Source: Perlabentimonas gracilis (GTDB lineage: Bacteria > Bacteroidota > Bacteroidia > Bacteroidales > Tenuifilaceae). Taken from it: a stretch of 64,000 nucleotides of DNA. The DNA lies in NCBI RefSeq assembly GCF_011174675.1, contig NZ_JAANIG010000007.1, forward strand, positions 62,001 through 126,000. Direction: 5' to 3'. This document shows, in pieces, positions 25,892 through 35,424 of this stretch (the first letter of the stretch is position 1; every line of letters begins with the position of its first letter). Position numbers and translations under genes: made by a program. Below the pieces are notes generated by a model that worked only from the letters and a program-made list of their open reading frames with translations, made no database searches and was not told where the DNA came from.

Positions 25892-25920
25892 GGGATAACG
25901 TGTTGTTGAATAAAACATCT

Positions 25921-26679
25921 ATGACCTTGAAGATCAAAAAGATTATCGTATCGCAACCCGAACCCCAAAGCGAAAAGTCACCCTACCTCGAGCTAATCAA
26001 TAAGTACAACCTAAAGATTGATTTTCGGCCATTCATTCAGGTCGATGGGGTTCCATCAAAAGAGTTTCGCCAACAGCGAATTGATATTCTTCAGCATACC
26101 GCTGTAATCTTCACCAGCCGCACAGCCATTGATCATTTCTTTAGAATTTGTGATGAGGTACGTGTTACTGTGCCCGAAACCATGAAGTACTTTTGTATAA
26201 CCGAGGCTGTTGCACTTTACCTACAGAAGTACATTGTGTATCGTAAGCGGAAGATTTTTTACGGGCAGGGAACCTTTGCGCAGCTAATGGATGTTATAAA
26301 TAAGCATAAATCCGAGAAGTTTTTGGTTCCCCTATCGGATATGCATAAGGCCGAAATACCCAAGTCGCTTGACAAAGCAAAAGTTAAATACACTAAGGCT
26401 ATACTATACCGCACAGTAAGTAGCGACCTGTCGGATCTGAAAGACATCTACTACGATATCATTGTTTTTTACAGCCCAAGTGGGATAAAATCGCTTTTTA
26501 AGAATTTCCCCGATTTTGTTCAGGGCGACACAAAAATAGCAGCGTTTGGCCCCACCACCGCAAAGGCAGTAAAGGATCATAAGTTACGCCTCGACATTCA
26601 GGCACCAACGCCAGCGTGCCCAAGCATGACCCAAGCGCTCGATGAGTTTATCAAAAAGTTTCATAAGGATAATAAGTAG
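25921..26679 (+). CDS. hemD: Uroporphyrinogen-III synthase (HemD family)
   Basis: A 252-residue cytoplasmic HemD-like protein, which cyclises hydroxymethylbilane with D-ring inversion. The family is poorly conserved. What fits is the start KKIIVSQPEP, the mid-region VIFTSRTAIDHFF, the FYSPSGIKSLFKNF segment and the C-terminal TKIAAFGPTTAKAVKDHKLR. ATG 25921 is preferred over a GTG at 25900. The rest of the haem pathway is not in this window. Confidence 0.85.
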   Translation: MTLKIKKIIVSQPEPQSEKSPYLELINKYNLKIDFRPFIQVDGVPSKEFRQQRIDILQHTAVIFTSRTAIDHFFRICDEVRVTVPETMKYFCITEAVALYLQKYIVYRKRKIFYGQGTFAQLMDVINKHKSEKFLVPLSDMHKAEIPKSLDKAKVKYTKAILYRTVSSDLSDLKDIYYDIIVFYSPSGIKSLFKNFPDFVQGDTKIAAFGPTTAKAVKDHKLRLDIQAPTPACPSMTQALDEFIKKFHKDNK

Positions 26680-26772
26680 GCCAATACCCTACAGTAATTG
26701 TACACTGGGAATTCCCACACCCAAATCCATCGAAACGCACCATTGGCTGGGACAAATATCAATGGCAAAACC

Positions 26773-27171
26773 ATGAAGCCATTAGGTTTTCCAAAAAGCG
26801 AGCGGCTCTGCAGCAAGAAAAGCATTGATAAAATTTTTGCTCAAGGTCAAAGCGTATTCTCATACCCCATCAAGGCCAGTTTTACCGTTGAACCACTAGA
26901 GCTTAACGAGCCAACGACACAGGCTCTTTTTGTGGTTCCCAAAAAAAAGTTTAAACGGGCAGTACACCGAAATGCCATTAGGCGAAGGGTGCGCGAAGCA
27001 TACCGCCTAAACAAAAGCATACTGCACGATTGGTGCACCCAAAACCAGCGGCAAATTAAAGTTGCTTTTATATATGTGGCATCGGAAAAGTTAAGCTTTG
27101 AACAAATACAAACGGCAATCGTTAAACACTTCGCTTTGATTATCGACTCGCAAAACAGCAATTTAAGATGA
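26773..27171 (+). CDS. rnpA: Ribonuclease P protein component
   Basis: A 132-residue basic protein that assists the RNase P RNA in tRNA 5' maturation. [17 protein letters not shown] is the usual N-terminal motif, and [20 protein letters not shown] is the RNR signature helix (about 56-80). ATG 26773 gives the normal N-terminus; an upstream TTG would add an unrelated tail. It overlaps yidD by four bases (ATGA), the classic rnpA-yidD coupling. Confidence 0.95.
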   Translation: MKPLGFPKSERLCSKKSIDKIFAQGQSVFSYPIKASFTVEPLELNEPTTQALFVVPKKKFKRAVHRNAIRRRVREAYRLNKSILHDWCTQNQRQIKVAFIYVASEKLSFEQIQTAIVKHFALIIDSQNSNLR

Positions 27172-27398
27172 AGATCATCGGAAAAGCATTGGTGTTTATA
27201 CTCTCGTTACCCATTAGGGCATACCAGCTATTTATTAGTCCACACACGCACGCCAGCTGCCGCTACTACCCCACCTGCTCCACCTATTGCCTCGAGGCGC
27301 TAAAAAAGCATGGACCATTTAAGGGCTTATGGCTTTGCATAAAACGTATTGCCAGCTGCAACCCTTGGGGTGGACACGGATACGACCCAGTTCCCTAA
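27168..27398 (+). CDS. yidD: Membrane protein insertion efficiency factor YidD
   Basis: A 76-residue protein with the YidD signature: [20 protein letters not shown], then [19 protein letters not shown], then [13 protein letters not shown]. It assists the YidC insertase at the inner membrane. The yidC gene itself is not adjacent here. Confidence 0.95.
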   Translation: MKIIGKALVFILSLPIRAYQLFISPHTHASCRYYPTCSTYCLEALKKHGPFKGLWLCIKRIASCNPWGGHGYDPVP

Positions 27399-27503
27399 GC
27401 AAAGGATATCATTCACTAATTTTAGCTCAAAACGCATAGGGAGGCTTACTAATTGGATTAATATTTGCTTACTTTGCTCTCTGTTACAAAACAAACAAGC
27501 ACT

Positions 27504-29285
27504 ATGGCCAGCATAAAACCCAGATTTAAAAAGATTTCCATTGCACTTGTTGCAACCATTATCGTGGTGGGTACCTTATCGTTCAGCTCTGTAGACTTTA
27601 AGGTATCGAAAAGCCTCGACACCTTTTTTGCATTCTTCAGAGAGGTTAGCATTTTTTATGTGGATAAGCCAGATCCCGAAAAGTTGGTAAAAGTGGCCAT
27701 CGATGCAATGCTGGAGTCGCTTGACCCCTACAACGAGTTTATCCCCGAGGAGGACAAGGCCGAGCTTGAGTTTCAAACAACAGGCGAGTACGGTGGTATG
27801 GGCGCACTTATTCGCCAAAGTGCCGATTATCCTATTATTGCCGAGGTTTATGAGGGAAGCCCAGCTCACGGTGCAGGCCTTCGTGCGGGCGACAGAATAC
27901 TTGAGATTAATGGCACCAGCGTGATGGAGCAACCTGTGGATAGGGTAAGCAAAATGCTTAAGGGAATTCCAAAAACAGATCTGAACCTAGCAATACAACG
28001 ATACCCCAATCCCGACTCACTTACATTCAGCTTTAAGCGCGATAAGATTCACATACCCAGCGTACCCTATCACGGGATGATCTCTGATCAAATAGGCTAC
28101 ATTAGGCTAGCTAACTTCACCACCAATTGCCATAAGGAGGTGGAAAAAGCCCTAAAAGAGCTGAAATCGAAGGGTAATGCGCAAGGAATAGTTTTCGATT
28201 TAAGAGGAAACCCCGGTGGGCTCCTGCATGAAGCAATTCGTATTGTTAACCTATTTGTCCCTAAGGATGAGCTGGTGGTTTATACCCAAGGTCAAATAAA
28301 AGAGTTCGACCAGGAGTACAAAACCACTTCGCGTCCGGTTGACACAAAAATCCCGCTTATTGTTCTTGTGGATAGGGTTTCGGCATCGGCATCGGAGATT
28401 GTGGCGGGTGCACTTCAGGATCTCGACAGGGCAGTAATTATTGGCGAAAGAACCTTTGGAAAGGGATTGGTGCAAGCCACAAGGCCACTACCCTACAACG
28501 CCCAGCTTAAAATAACCACAGCAAAGTATTACATCCCCAGCGGAAGGTGTATTCAGGCAGTCGACTTTACTCAACGAGCCGACGACGGAAGAATATCCTT
28601 TATACCCGACTCACTGATATCCGAATTTAAAACCCGCAATGGACGAATCGTTCGCGATGGGGGTGGCATAACACCCGATGTGGACTACTCGGCATCGATG
28701 TATAGCCGTTTATCGACCGTGCTATATGCCCGAAATCACCTTTTCGATTTTGCTACGCATTTTCACTCTCTGCACGACACCATCGCCAAACCCAGCTCCT
28801 TTAATATCAGCGATAAGCAGTATAATGATTTTATGACATACCTCAACGACATTAATTTTGAGTACGAGAGCCAAACAGAATCCATTCTAAAGGATATGAT
28901 TAGAGCATCGCAACAGGAAAAGTATCACGACATGCTCAAGCCTCTAACCGACAGCATAAAGTCTTTAGTAAAAGGGAGTATTGCAATGGACTTGGAGCTA
29001 TTCAAACCTGAAATTAGCAGATTGCTTGAGGAAGAGATTGTGGGTAGATACTACTTCCAAAAAGGCAAGGCACAATACACAATACACAACGACAAGGTAA
29101 TACCCCAGTGCATTGAAATACTTAGCAACCAGGAGAAGTATAGCAACATTCTTACCACAGGAAAAGCTGAAGCAGGCAACAGTGATATTGCGGATAAAGT
29201 TGCGAGGAGAGCATCTGTTGTCCAGGTAGTCAATATGGCATCAACAGCCATGCTTCCAACGGCACTGGATCAATACCCAGGATAG
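27504..29285 (+). CDS. S41 family C-terminal processing peptidase (CtpA-like)
   Basis: A 593-residue periplasmic protease. One N-terminal membrane anchor or signal (about 10-28) precedes a helical region, a PDZ domain (about 90-175, GGMGALI...GSPAHGAGLRAGDRILEING) and the S41 catalytic domain. DRVSASASEIVAGAL holds the nucleophile Ser and GERTFGKGLVQ the general-base Lys. A long C-terminal helical extension (about 390-593) follows, common in Bacteroidota members. ATG 27504 is used; a TTG 39 bp upstream is less likely. Confidence 0.92.
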   Translation: MASIKPRFKKISIALVATIIVVGTLSFSSVDFKVSKSLDTFFAFFREVSIFYVDKPDPEKLVKVAIDAMLESLDPYNEFIPEEDKAELEFQTTGEYGGMGALIRQSADYPIIAEVYEGSPAHGAGLRAGDRILEINGTSVMEQPVDRVSKMLKGIPKTDLNLAIQRYPNPDSLTFSFKRDKIHIPSVPYHGMISDQIGYIRLANFTTNCHKEVEKALKELKSKGNAQGIVFDLRGNPGGLLHEAIRIVNLFVPKDELVVYTQGQIKEFDQEYKTTSRPVDTKIPLIVLVDRVSASASEIVAGALQDLDRAVIIGERTFGKGLVQATRPLPYNAQLKITTAKYYIPSGRCIQAVDFTQRADDGRISFIPDSLISEFKTRNGRIVRDGGGITPDVDYSASMYSRLSTVLYARNHLFDFATHFHSLHDTIAKPSSFNISDKQYNDFMTYLNDINFEYESQTESILKDMIRASQQEKYHDMLKPLTDSIKSLVKGSIAMDLELFKPEISRLLEEEIVGRYYFQKGKAQYTIHNDKVIPQCIEILSNQEKYSNILTTGKAEAGNSDIADKVARRASVVQVVNMASTAMLPTALDQYPG

Positions 29286-29299
29286 AATTTAAAAATAAA

Positions 29300-30469
29300 T
29301 TAGTTGTGAGATTTGTTAAGCACAATACGGAATGTTGTGCCCTTATCTACCTCGGAGCTATTAACAAACAGCTTGCCATTGTGGTAAACTTCAATTATCC
29401 TTTTGGAGAGCGTTAGCCCCAGCCCCCAACCCCTACTTTTGGTTGTGTAACCAGGCTGAAACACCGTTTTGAAGTGACTCCGTGGAATTCCCTTTCCGGT
29501 ATCGGTAATATCAATAAAAACAACCTGTGTGTTATCGATAACAGAAACGGTAACCTCGCCGGTGGACTGTATTGCATCCACAGAATTTCGTATTACATTC
29601 TCGAGAACCCACTCGAATAGGGTCTCATTTATAGGTACTGGAATTGATTCAGCGGAATTGAATTGTACCGTGAGACTTATTTTGCTCGAGATCCTGTTGC
29701 GAAGGTAATCGACAGTGCTTCCGATAACCGTGAGCAAATTGGTTACACGCAACGATGGGCTAGAGCCAATTTTCGAGAACCTGTCTACTACCTTCTCGAG
29801 CCTCGAAATATCTTTCTCGAAATTGGCCACCAGCTTAGGATCAATTCCAGAGTCACGTATCAGCTCAAGCCAAGCCAGGAGCGATGAGGTAGGCGTACCC
29901 AGCTGATGAGCCGTCTCCTTGGCTAGGCCCACCCAAACCCTGTTCTGCTCGGCTTTACGGGAATGGCTAAAGGCGTAGTACGATGCAATTATAAACAGAA
30001 TAATTACAATAAGCTGTACGTACGGGTAGTACGTAAGTTTTACTAGTGTTGTGCTATCCTTGTAGTAAACAATATTCTTACTGCCATCAATTAGGGTAAC
30101 CACAATGGGTTCCTTTGACGATTTCATTTGCGACAGCATCCTCTGGGCGTCCTCCTGGGTTTGCAGTCGTGAGGGCCTTATGTTCATATGCGAAAGAATG
30201 CTGTCATTCTCGTCGGTGAGAAGAACGGGTACGGTGGTGTTGTTCTCGAGCACCTCGAGCACTATGGCAAAATTCTGGCTCGAATCGGCCAAATCGGTAA
30301 TGTTAGATATTTCGCGTATGGCTTTTGCCCACAGCTCTATCTTTTTTCGCTCTTCGAGCGACAAATCCTTAACCAAGCTATTGGTAATGTACAACGATGC
30401 AAACCCAATAAGGACCGCAACCACCAAAAGCAATGCCTTCCATCTTTGTTTTACGACGTAAACCTCCAA
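29300..30469 (-). CDS. Sensor histidine kinase
   Basis: A 389-residue kinase. TM1 (about 13-30) and TM2 (about 147-165) enclose an extracytoplasmic sensor region of about 115 residues. HisKA is seen as GLAKETAHQLGTPTSSLLAW (His about 186), with HAMP absent or minimal. HATPase_c has NVIRNSVDAIQ, DTGKGIPR and GWGLGLTLSKRI. No partner response regulator is adjacent. No ATG exists in frame near the 5' end, so the start is a TTG at 30469 or another non-ATG codon close by. It converges with the S41 protease gene with 14 bp between stops. Confidence 0.88.
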   Translation of the reverse strand: MEVYVVKQRWKALLLVVAVLIGFASLYITNSLVKDLSLEERKKIELWAKAIREISNITDLADSSQNFAIVLEVLENNTTVPVLLTDENDSILSHMNIRPSRLQTQEDAQRMLSQMKSSKEPIVVTLIDGSKNIVYYKDSTTLVKLTYYPYVQLIVIILFIIASYYAFSHSRKAEQNRVWVGLAKETAHQLGTPTSSLLAWLELIRDSGIDPKLVANFEKDISRLEKVVDRFSKIGSSPSLRVTNLLTVIGSTVDYLRNRISSKISLTVQFNSAESIPVPINETLFEWVLENVIRNSVDAIQSTGEVTVSVIDNTQVVFIDITDTGKGIPRSHFKTVFQPGYTTKSRGWGLGLTLSKRIIEVYHNGKLFVNSSEVDKGTTFRIVLNKSHN

Positions 30470-30551
30470 GGGCAGATAATTATAGATTATTATAAAACTA
30501 GTAACTCCCTTTTCTCTCTTTTAGTGCACGCGAAAGAAAAAACGGATGTTT

Positions 30552-33098
30552 TTAATCCCACTCTATGGTAAACTTGGTAGGCTCCTCTACCTTCTTCTTG
30601 TCCTTCTTCTGCTCTACTGTTGATTTGGGGTTCAACGAGTCTGCTTGCGACGATGGCCTTAGGAAAGAAAACTCATCGCGTAGAATTGCACGCAGGTTCA
30701 TACCCTCGTTCCGAAGATTTTGTCGAAAGGCATCCCTTGCCGAAGCGCGATCGTACGAAACAGAAAAGTCGTTAGAATCACCCTCGAGCTTAAGGAACAC
30801 CTTCACCCTTCCGCTGCCATCATCCTCAACCTGGCCAAACGGATCGCTTTGGGCCTTCTGGCGTGCAGCCTTGCTGAATAGGACGTCGGAAAGGTATAGT
30901 TGGGCCCTGTATCGGTAATCACCAGCAAATGTGTGCGTTCCCGACACCATCAAATCGATGGCCGATGATTTTATATCCATCTCGGGGATGATAATGACAC
31001 TATCGGTGATTCTTAGCGTATTCTCTAAGGTGGAGAATCTTATATCCATCAACTCATCGAGCTCAATAAAGCGAGATAGGCTCTGTAGCTGGGCAACATT
31101 CCTAAGCCTACCGTTTACCAATTTAATATCGGCCTTAGCCTCTAAGCTCCCCATTTCTAGCTGATCGTTATGGATTGGCGCCGACAGAGCCACCGATCCG
31201 GTGAGATCTCCAGATATGTTATCGCTGGTAATTACATCCTGCCCAAAATTACTAAATGAGTTGAAAAGCATATTAACATCAATTCCATCTGCGTCTAATT
31301 CGGCTAAAAACTGGTTGGAACTTGGTGTATTGGGTGATACGCTAAACCTACCGGTAACCAATCCGTTGCACGAACGAGCCAGAAAGCTGTTGCAGTAGAA
31401 ACTATTGTCGTGGGTATAAAAATTGGCGCTTAGCGGGGTGGACACAAACTTATTGTGCACAAGCCTATCGATAAATACGTCTCCGGTTACCGAGTGAATC
31501 CTATCCCATGTCGATTCGGATCTTTCATTATCCTGTGGTTGTGGGCGGGTAAAATTTAGCCATTGGGTATTTAGTGAGTCGAGGGTAATGCTTGCATTAA
31601 TTGAAGTTTTCTGTTTACCAAAAACAATGGCAGATGCATTGGTAGCCTGAAAGTCGGCATTAAAGTTTGAACCATAAAAAAGGCCATGGAGCTGCGCATT
31701 GCTTATGTCCTGATTGTTAATCTGCAGCCTTCCTCCAACTCCCTTCAACTCTGGGATAATACCAACCTGCTCAAAATTAAAGTTGCTGAACTCAAGGGTT
31801 GAGTAGAATTTGGAATCCTCGAACGAGCTTAGGGTAATTTTACTAATATCATCGAGCAACCCCAGCACCTCAAAGTTGCCCGAAACCAAGCCCGAAACAA
31901 CAGGCACACGAACACCCCAGCTCAGCAGGTCGGGTATGTTAACCAGCTGATTTATCTTGAGATGATAGAGTGGCGAGTTAAGGTTCTTTACCCTTAGGCT
32001 TCCGTTAACACTTGATGTTCCTGTGTAAAGCTCAATGCTCGAGAGGTAAACTTCGGATGATTCGGGCTTGCCCTGCTGACCGTTAGTGAACTTACCCATA
32101 ATTCGGGTAAACTCCAGAACTGGTTTGCTGGGTATGTGAACCGTAAGGCCGTTCGACTGAAAGTCGAGATTTATCAGATAGGGCTTCTCCATTTTGGTTA
32201 AACCATCAACCCCTATGTTGAATGCAATGTTGCCCTTTGTTTTTGTTCCAGCCGGCAGGGAGATGTTGTGCTGCGAGAGGAAAGAAATCAAGTGATCCAC
32301 ATCAAAGTTCTCCCCACTAATTGATAGCCAAACTGGCGCACCCTTTCCCCGGCCAATGCTGCCCGAGATACTAAGCTTACTCCGGCCCAGGGTGCCAATG
32401 CTGGGCTTAACATCAACTTGCTCCTCATCTATTAGAAAATCTGTGGTTAAGCTAACTTTTTGGTTACGGACGTAGTAGAATGAGCCCTGACGAAGAACAC
32501 CGATAGTAGACCGAACCCTTGTGCTGAGAATAATTTGTTGCGAGGATATTCGTCCGTTTAGGGTGGCATCCTCGAGCAAGCCCTTAAAAATCCACCCTGT
32601 CCTCAGGTCGATATAGCTGAGGTTTATGTTCTCGAGCTTCAGCTCGTCGAGGCTAAAAAGCCAGCTGGTGGCCTGCTGTTGCCCCCTTTCAAAAACCTCA
32701 AAGTTTCCCTTGCCCTTGTTATCAAAGTAAAGGTTTAGCCATCCATTTTTCAAAATAATCCGTTCGAAATTGTACTCATTACGGAGAATGCCCAGAATGC
32801 TCATCCTAACCGATACCTCCTCAATGGAGAGCAGGCCGGGTTCAAACTCGGGTGGTGTATCGAGACTCCCCTCAAATATATCTACACCTTTAAGGTTAAC
32901 GGCAACATAAGGGAACCCCCTAAGCATCGACACATCAACTGCACGAATTTTTAGCTCAGCATTAATCTGCTTGTTTAAATGGCTAAGGGTTGTATCAATA
33001 AGTTTATCCTTTAAAACGTAACCAGCAATACCCAAGCTTAGCACAAAGGCAAGCAGAAAGGCCAATATGAAAAGGATAACTTTATACGCTACTCGCAT
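30552..33098 (-). CDS. AsmA-like envelope protein
   Basis: An 848-residue protein with one N-terminal transmembrane anchor (about 5-27: VILFILAFLLAFVLSLGIAG) and a long beta-rich periplasmic part. The N-terminal LKIRAVDVSMLRGFPYVAVNLKGV is typical of the AsmA/TamB-like group of bridge-like lipid transport proteins, and the C-terminal third has SLEAKADIKLVNGRLRNVAQLQ, an AsmA C-terminal motif. The tail is charged and disordered (QKKDKKKVEEPTK). It probably acts in phospholipid transfer or outer-membrane assembly. ATG 33098 is preferred to a TTG ten codons earlier. Confidence 0.85.
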   Translation of the reverse strand: MRVAYKVILFILAFLLAFVLSLGIAGYVLKDKLIDTTLSHLNKQINAELKIRAVDVSMLRGFPYVAVNLKGVDIFEGSLDTPPEFEPGLLSIEEVSVRMSILGILRNEYNFERIILKNGWLNLYFDNKGKGNFEVFERGQQQATSWLFSLDELKLENINLSYIDLRTGWIFKGLLEDATLNGRISSQQIILSTRVRSTIGVLRQGSFYYVRNQKVSLTTDFLIDEEQVDVKPSIGTLGRSKLSISGSIGRGKGAPVWLSISGENFDVDHLISFLSQHNISLPAGTKTKGNIAFNIGVDGLTKMEKPYLINLDFQSNGLTVHIPSKPVLEFTRIMGKFTNGQQGKPESSEVYLSSIELYTGTSSVNGSLRVKNLNSPLYHLKINQLVNIPDLLSWGVRVPVVSGLVSGNFEVLGLLDDISKITLSSFEDSKFYSTLEFSNFNFEQVGIIPELKGVGGRLQINNQDISNAQLHGLFYGSNFNADFQATNASAIVFGKQKTSINASITLDSLNTQWLNFTRPQPQDNERSESTWDRIHSVTGDVFIDRLVHNKFVSTPLSANFYTHDNSFYCNSFLARSCNGLVTGRFSVSPNTPSSNQFLAELDADGIDVNMLFNSFSNFGQDVITSDNISGDLTGSVALSAPIHNDQLEMGSLEAKADIKLVNGRLRNVAQLQSLSRFIELDELMDIRFSTLENTLRITDSVIIIPEMDIKSSAIDLMVSGTHTFAGDYRYRAQLYLSDVLFSKAARQKAQSDPFGQVEDDGSGRVKVFLKLEGDSNDFSVSYDRASARDAFRQNLRNEGMNLRAILRDEFSFLRPSSQADSLNPKSTVEQKKDKKKVEEPTKFTIEWD

Positions 33099-33346
33099 AT
33101 GCAATAAAATTGCGATTAAAAAACACAATCTGACACCTAAAACAAAGCACTTTTACCCTCCAACACCTCTCGTTCATAATTCAACATTAAACCCCACAAA
33201 CATAAGATAAAAACGTATGTTTTGAAAGATTTAACTTAGGATTTTTACAGAAGGAAAAACAAATTGGCAACTCATAAAAATAACACTACATTTATTCCTT
33301 GTTTTCAAATTTTATTAAAAACGCCCACTACTTAAAATCCATTGGT

Positions 33347-33354
33347 TAAATTTG
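33347..33354 (+). promoter_or_regulatory. -7 promoter box for the TPR-SpoIIE gene
   Basis: TAAATTTG fits TAnnTTTG and lies 30 bp before the ATG. Confidence 0.4.
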
Positions 33355-33384
33355 TAGATAATTTGTTGCTTAATTCACTGAGAA

Positions 33385-35418
33385 ATGAAACTTGTTAAAC
33401 TACTACTTGTTATAATGCTCACTGCCTTTACGGTAGTTTCGAAGAGTAACGACGATCAGCAGGCCGATAGCTTAACAAGGGTTTTAGAGTCACAAGCTGA
33501 CTCTGCACGAATTCCAACACTACTAGCCCTTAGCTGGGAGCTAAGAAACTCAAACCCTGAGCTAGCCATTAGGTATGGACATGAAGCCATTGACCTCTCT
33601 CGACAATATAACGACTTTGAGAACCTAGCCAAGGCTCATAGCTTTGTGGGGGTAGCCTATCGCGTGATGGGTAACTACTCAAAATCAATTGACTACTACT
33701 TTATTGGCCTTGACATAGCCACCGAGCATAACATTGCTGAGCAAGTGGGGTATGCATACCTTAACCTTGCCAACCTATACATCTACCAAGAGTATTGCAA
33801 CAACGCATTGGAAAACCTTAAAAAAGCCGAAGAGATAGCAGTGAAGATCAACAGCAAGCCTATGCTTTCGTATGTATATCTTTACATGGGGCGTACCCTT
33901 GTGCTTAAAAACGAACCTCTAAAGGCTCTCGATTTTTTTCAAAAAGCACTAGATATACGAATACAAACGAACAGCAGGCCAGAACAAGCTGTTTGCTTCA
34001 AATACATTGGCGACGTTTACCTTAGCACAAACGACCTTAAAGCAGCCCTGTTTAACTACGATAAGTCTCTTTCTGTTATCGATAAAGATGCCGACAAAAG
34101 CCTTTATGCAGATCTGTTGGAAAAAAAATCGACCATATCTCTTCAGCAAAAAAACGTTAGCCAAGCACTAAGGCTTGCCAATGAGAGCTTGGCTATAGCC
34201 AACGAGATTGGAGCAAGTTTTACTGCACGTAATGCTACCCAAAACCTAGCGAGCATAGCTCTTAGCAGAAGCGAATACCAAAAGGCATCGGAACATCTTA
34301 AACGAATAATTGAGTACAACAGCCATCTCTTTGGGCAGCAGCTCTCCGAAAAAATATTTCTATTGGAATACCAGCTTGAGAAGCAGCAGAAGGAGAGCGA
34401 GATTGAGATGCTAAACAAGGATAATATCATAAAAAAGCTTCAGCTTGAGAAAGCCAAAAACTATAACTTCACCTTCCTATTCATCATCATCCTTCTGCTT
34501 TCACTTTTTATCAGCTCGCTTTACCTGCTAAAGTTAAGGCGCAAACGAACTGATCTGCTTGAAGCACAAAATCAGGAGATTGTTAGCCAGCGCCAAAAGA
34601 TTGAGCAGAAGAACAACCACCTGCAGAACGCATACACAGTTATTGAGGGTTACATAAGCAAGATTACTGATAGCATACAGTACGCAAAGAAAATTCAAGA
34701 GGCAATACTTCCCAACTTCGAGGTTTTAAAAACCTACTTCACCGATTGCTACAGCTACTACCTCCCTAAAGACTTTGTTAGCGGTGACTTTTACTGGATT
34801 GCAACCAAAGGCAACACGCTTTACGTATCCGTTGCCGACTGTACTGGGCATGGGGTGCCCGGAGCATTTATGAGTATAATTGGTATGGATCTGCTAAGCC
34901 AAGCAATTAATCAGCAAAACATTAATGAACCCGCTAAAATTTTGGATTACCTTAATGTTGAGATTAGAAAAAAGCTGCGCAAGGAAACACAGGACGAGCT
35001 AATCCTTAAGGACAGCATGGACATCGCCATCTTCTCGTACCAACTGGGTGGTAAAACAATTCAGTACTGCGGTGCACTTGTTCCCTTAACCATTGTAAGA
35101 AAAGGAAAGTTGCTGGAGCATAAGCCTCAGTTTACCTCTATTGGCATATCGCCCGAACTATTCAAACGCCCTTTCAAGCAGGAGGAGATTGAGATTCAAA
35201 CTGGGGATTGGATCTATCTATACTCCGACGGCTATATGGATCAGTTTGGAGGAGAGAATAATCGAAAGTATATGCGGTCGCAGTTCTTTTCAACCCTGGT
35301 TAACATTAGCCAGCTAGAGGGTGAGCTGCAAAAGGATGAGTTGCAAAAGAAATTTAACGACTGGAAAGGCAATAATGAGCAGATTGATGATGTTCTAGTA
35401 TTGGGAATAAAGGTGTAG
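33385..35418 (+). CDS. TPR-containing membrane SpoIIE-type (PP2C) serine phosphatase
   Basis: A 677-residue signalling protein. A signal peptide (about 1-20) leads into a periplasmic region of about six tetratricopeptide repeats (about 45-310), then a coiled coil, one transmembrane helix (about 361-383) and a cytoplasmic coiled coil (about 388-425). The C-terminal SpoIIE/PP2C phosphatase domain (about 430-677) has metal-binding Asp residues in VSGDFYWI (Asp468), VADCTGHGVPGAFMS (Asp485), SDGYMDQFGG and QIDDVLVLG. It should dephosphorylate a Ser/Thr phosphoprotein, commonly an anti-sigma-antagonist or a SiaC-type partner. The next gene, six bases on, encodes a secreted propeller. Confidence 0.9.
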   Translation: MKLVKLLLVIMLTAFTVVSKSNDDQQADSLTRVLESQADSARIPTLLALSWELRNSNPELAIRYGHEAIDLSRQYNDFENLAKAHSFVGVAYRVMGNYSKSIDYYFIGLDIATEHNIAEQVGYAYLNLANLYIYQEYCNNALENLKKAEEIAVKINSKPMLSYVYLYMGRTLVLKNEPLKALDFFQKALDIRIQTNSRPEQAVCFKYIGDVYLSTNDLKAALFNYDKSLSVIDKDADKSLYADLLEKKSTISLQQKNVSQALRLANESLAIANEIGASFTARNATQNLASIALSRSEYQKASEHLKRIIEYNSHLFGQQLSEKIFLLEYQLEKQQKESEIEMLNKDNIIKKLQLEKAKNYNFTFLFIIILLLSLFISSLYLLKLRRKRTDLLEAQNQEIVSQRQKIEQKNNHLQNAYTVIEGYISKITDSIQYAKKIQEAILPNFEVLKTYFTDCYSYYLPKDFVSGDFYWIATKGNTLYVSVADCTGHGVPGAFMSIIGMDLLSQAINQQNINEPAKILDYLNVEIRKKLRKETQDELILKDSMDIAIFSYQLGGKTIQYCGALVPLTIVRKGKLLEHKPQFTSIGISPELFKRPFKQEEIEIQTGDWIYLYSDGYMDQFGGENNRKYMRSQFFSTLVNISQLEGELQKDELQKKFNDWKGNNEQIDDVLVLGIKV

Positions 35419-35424
35419 TAGGTT

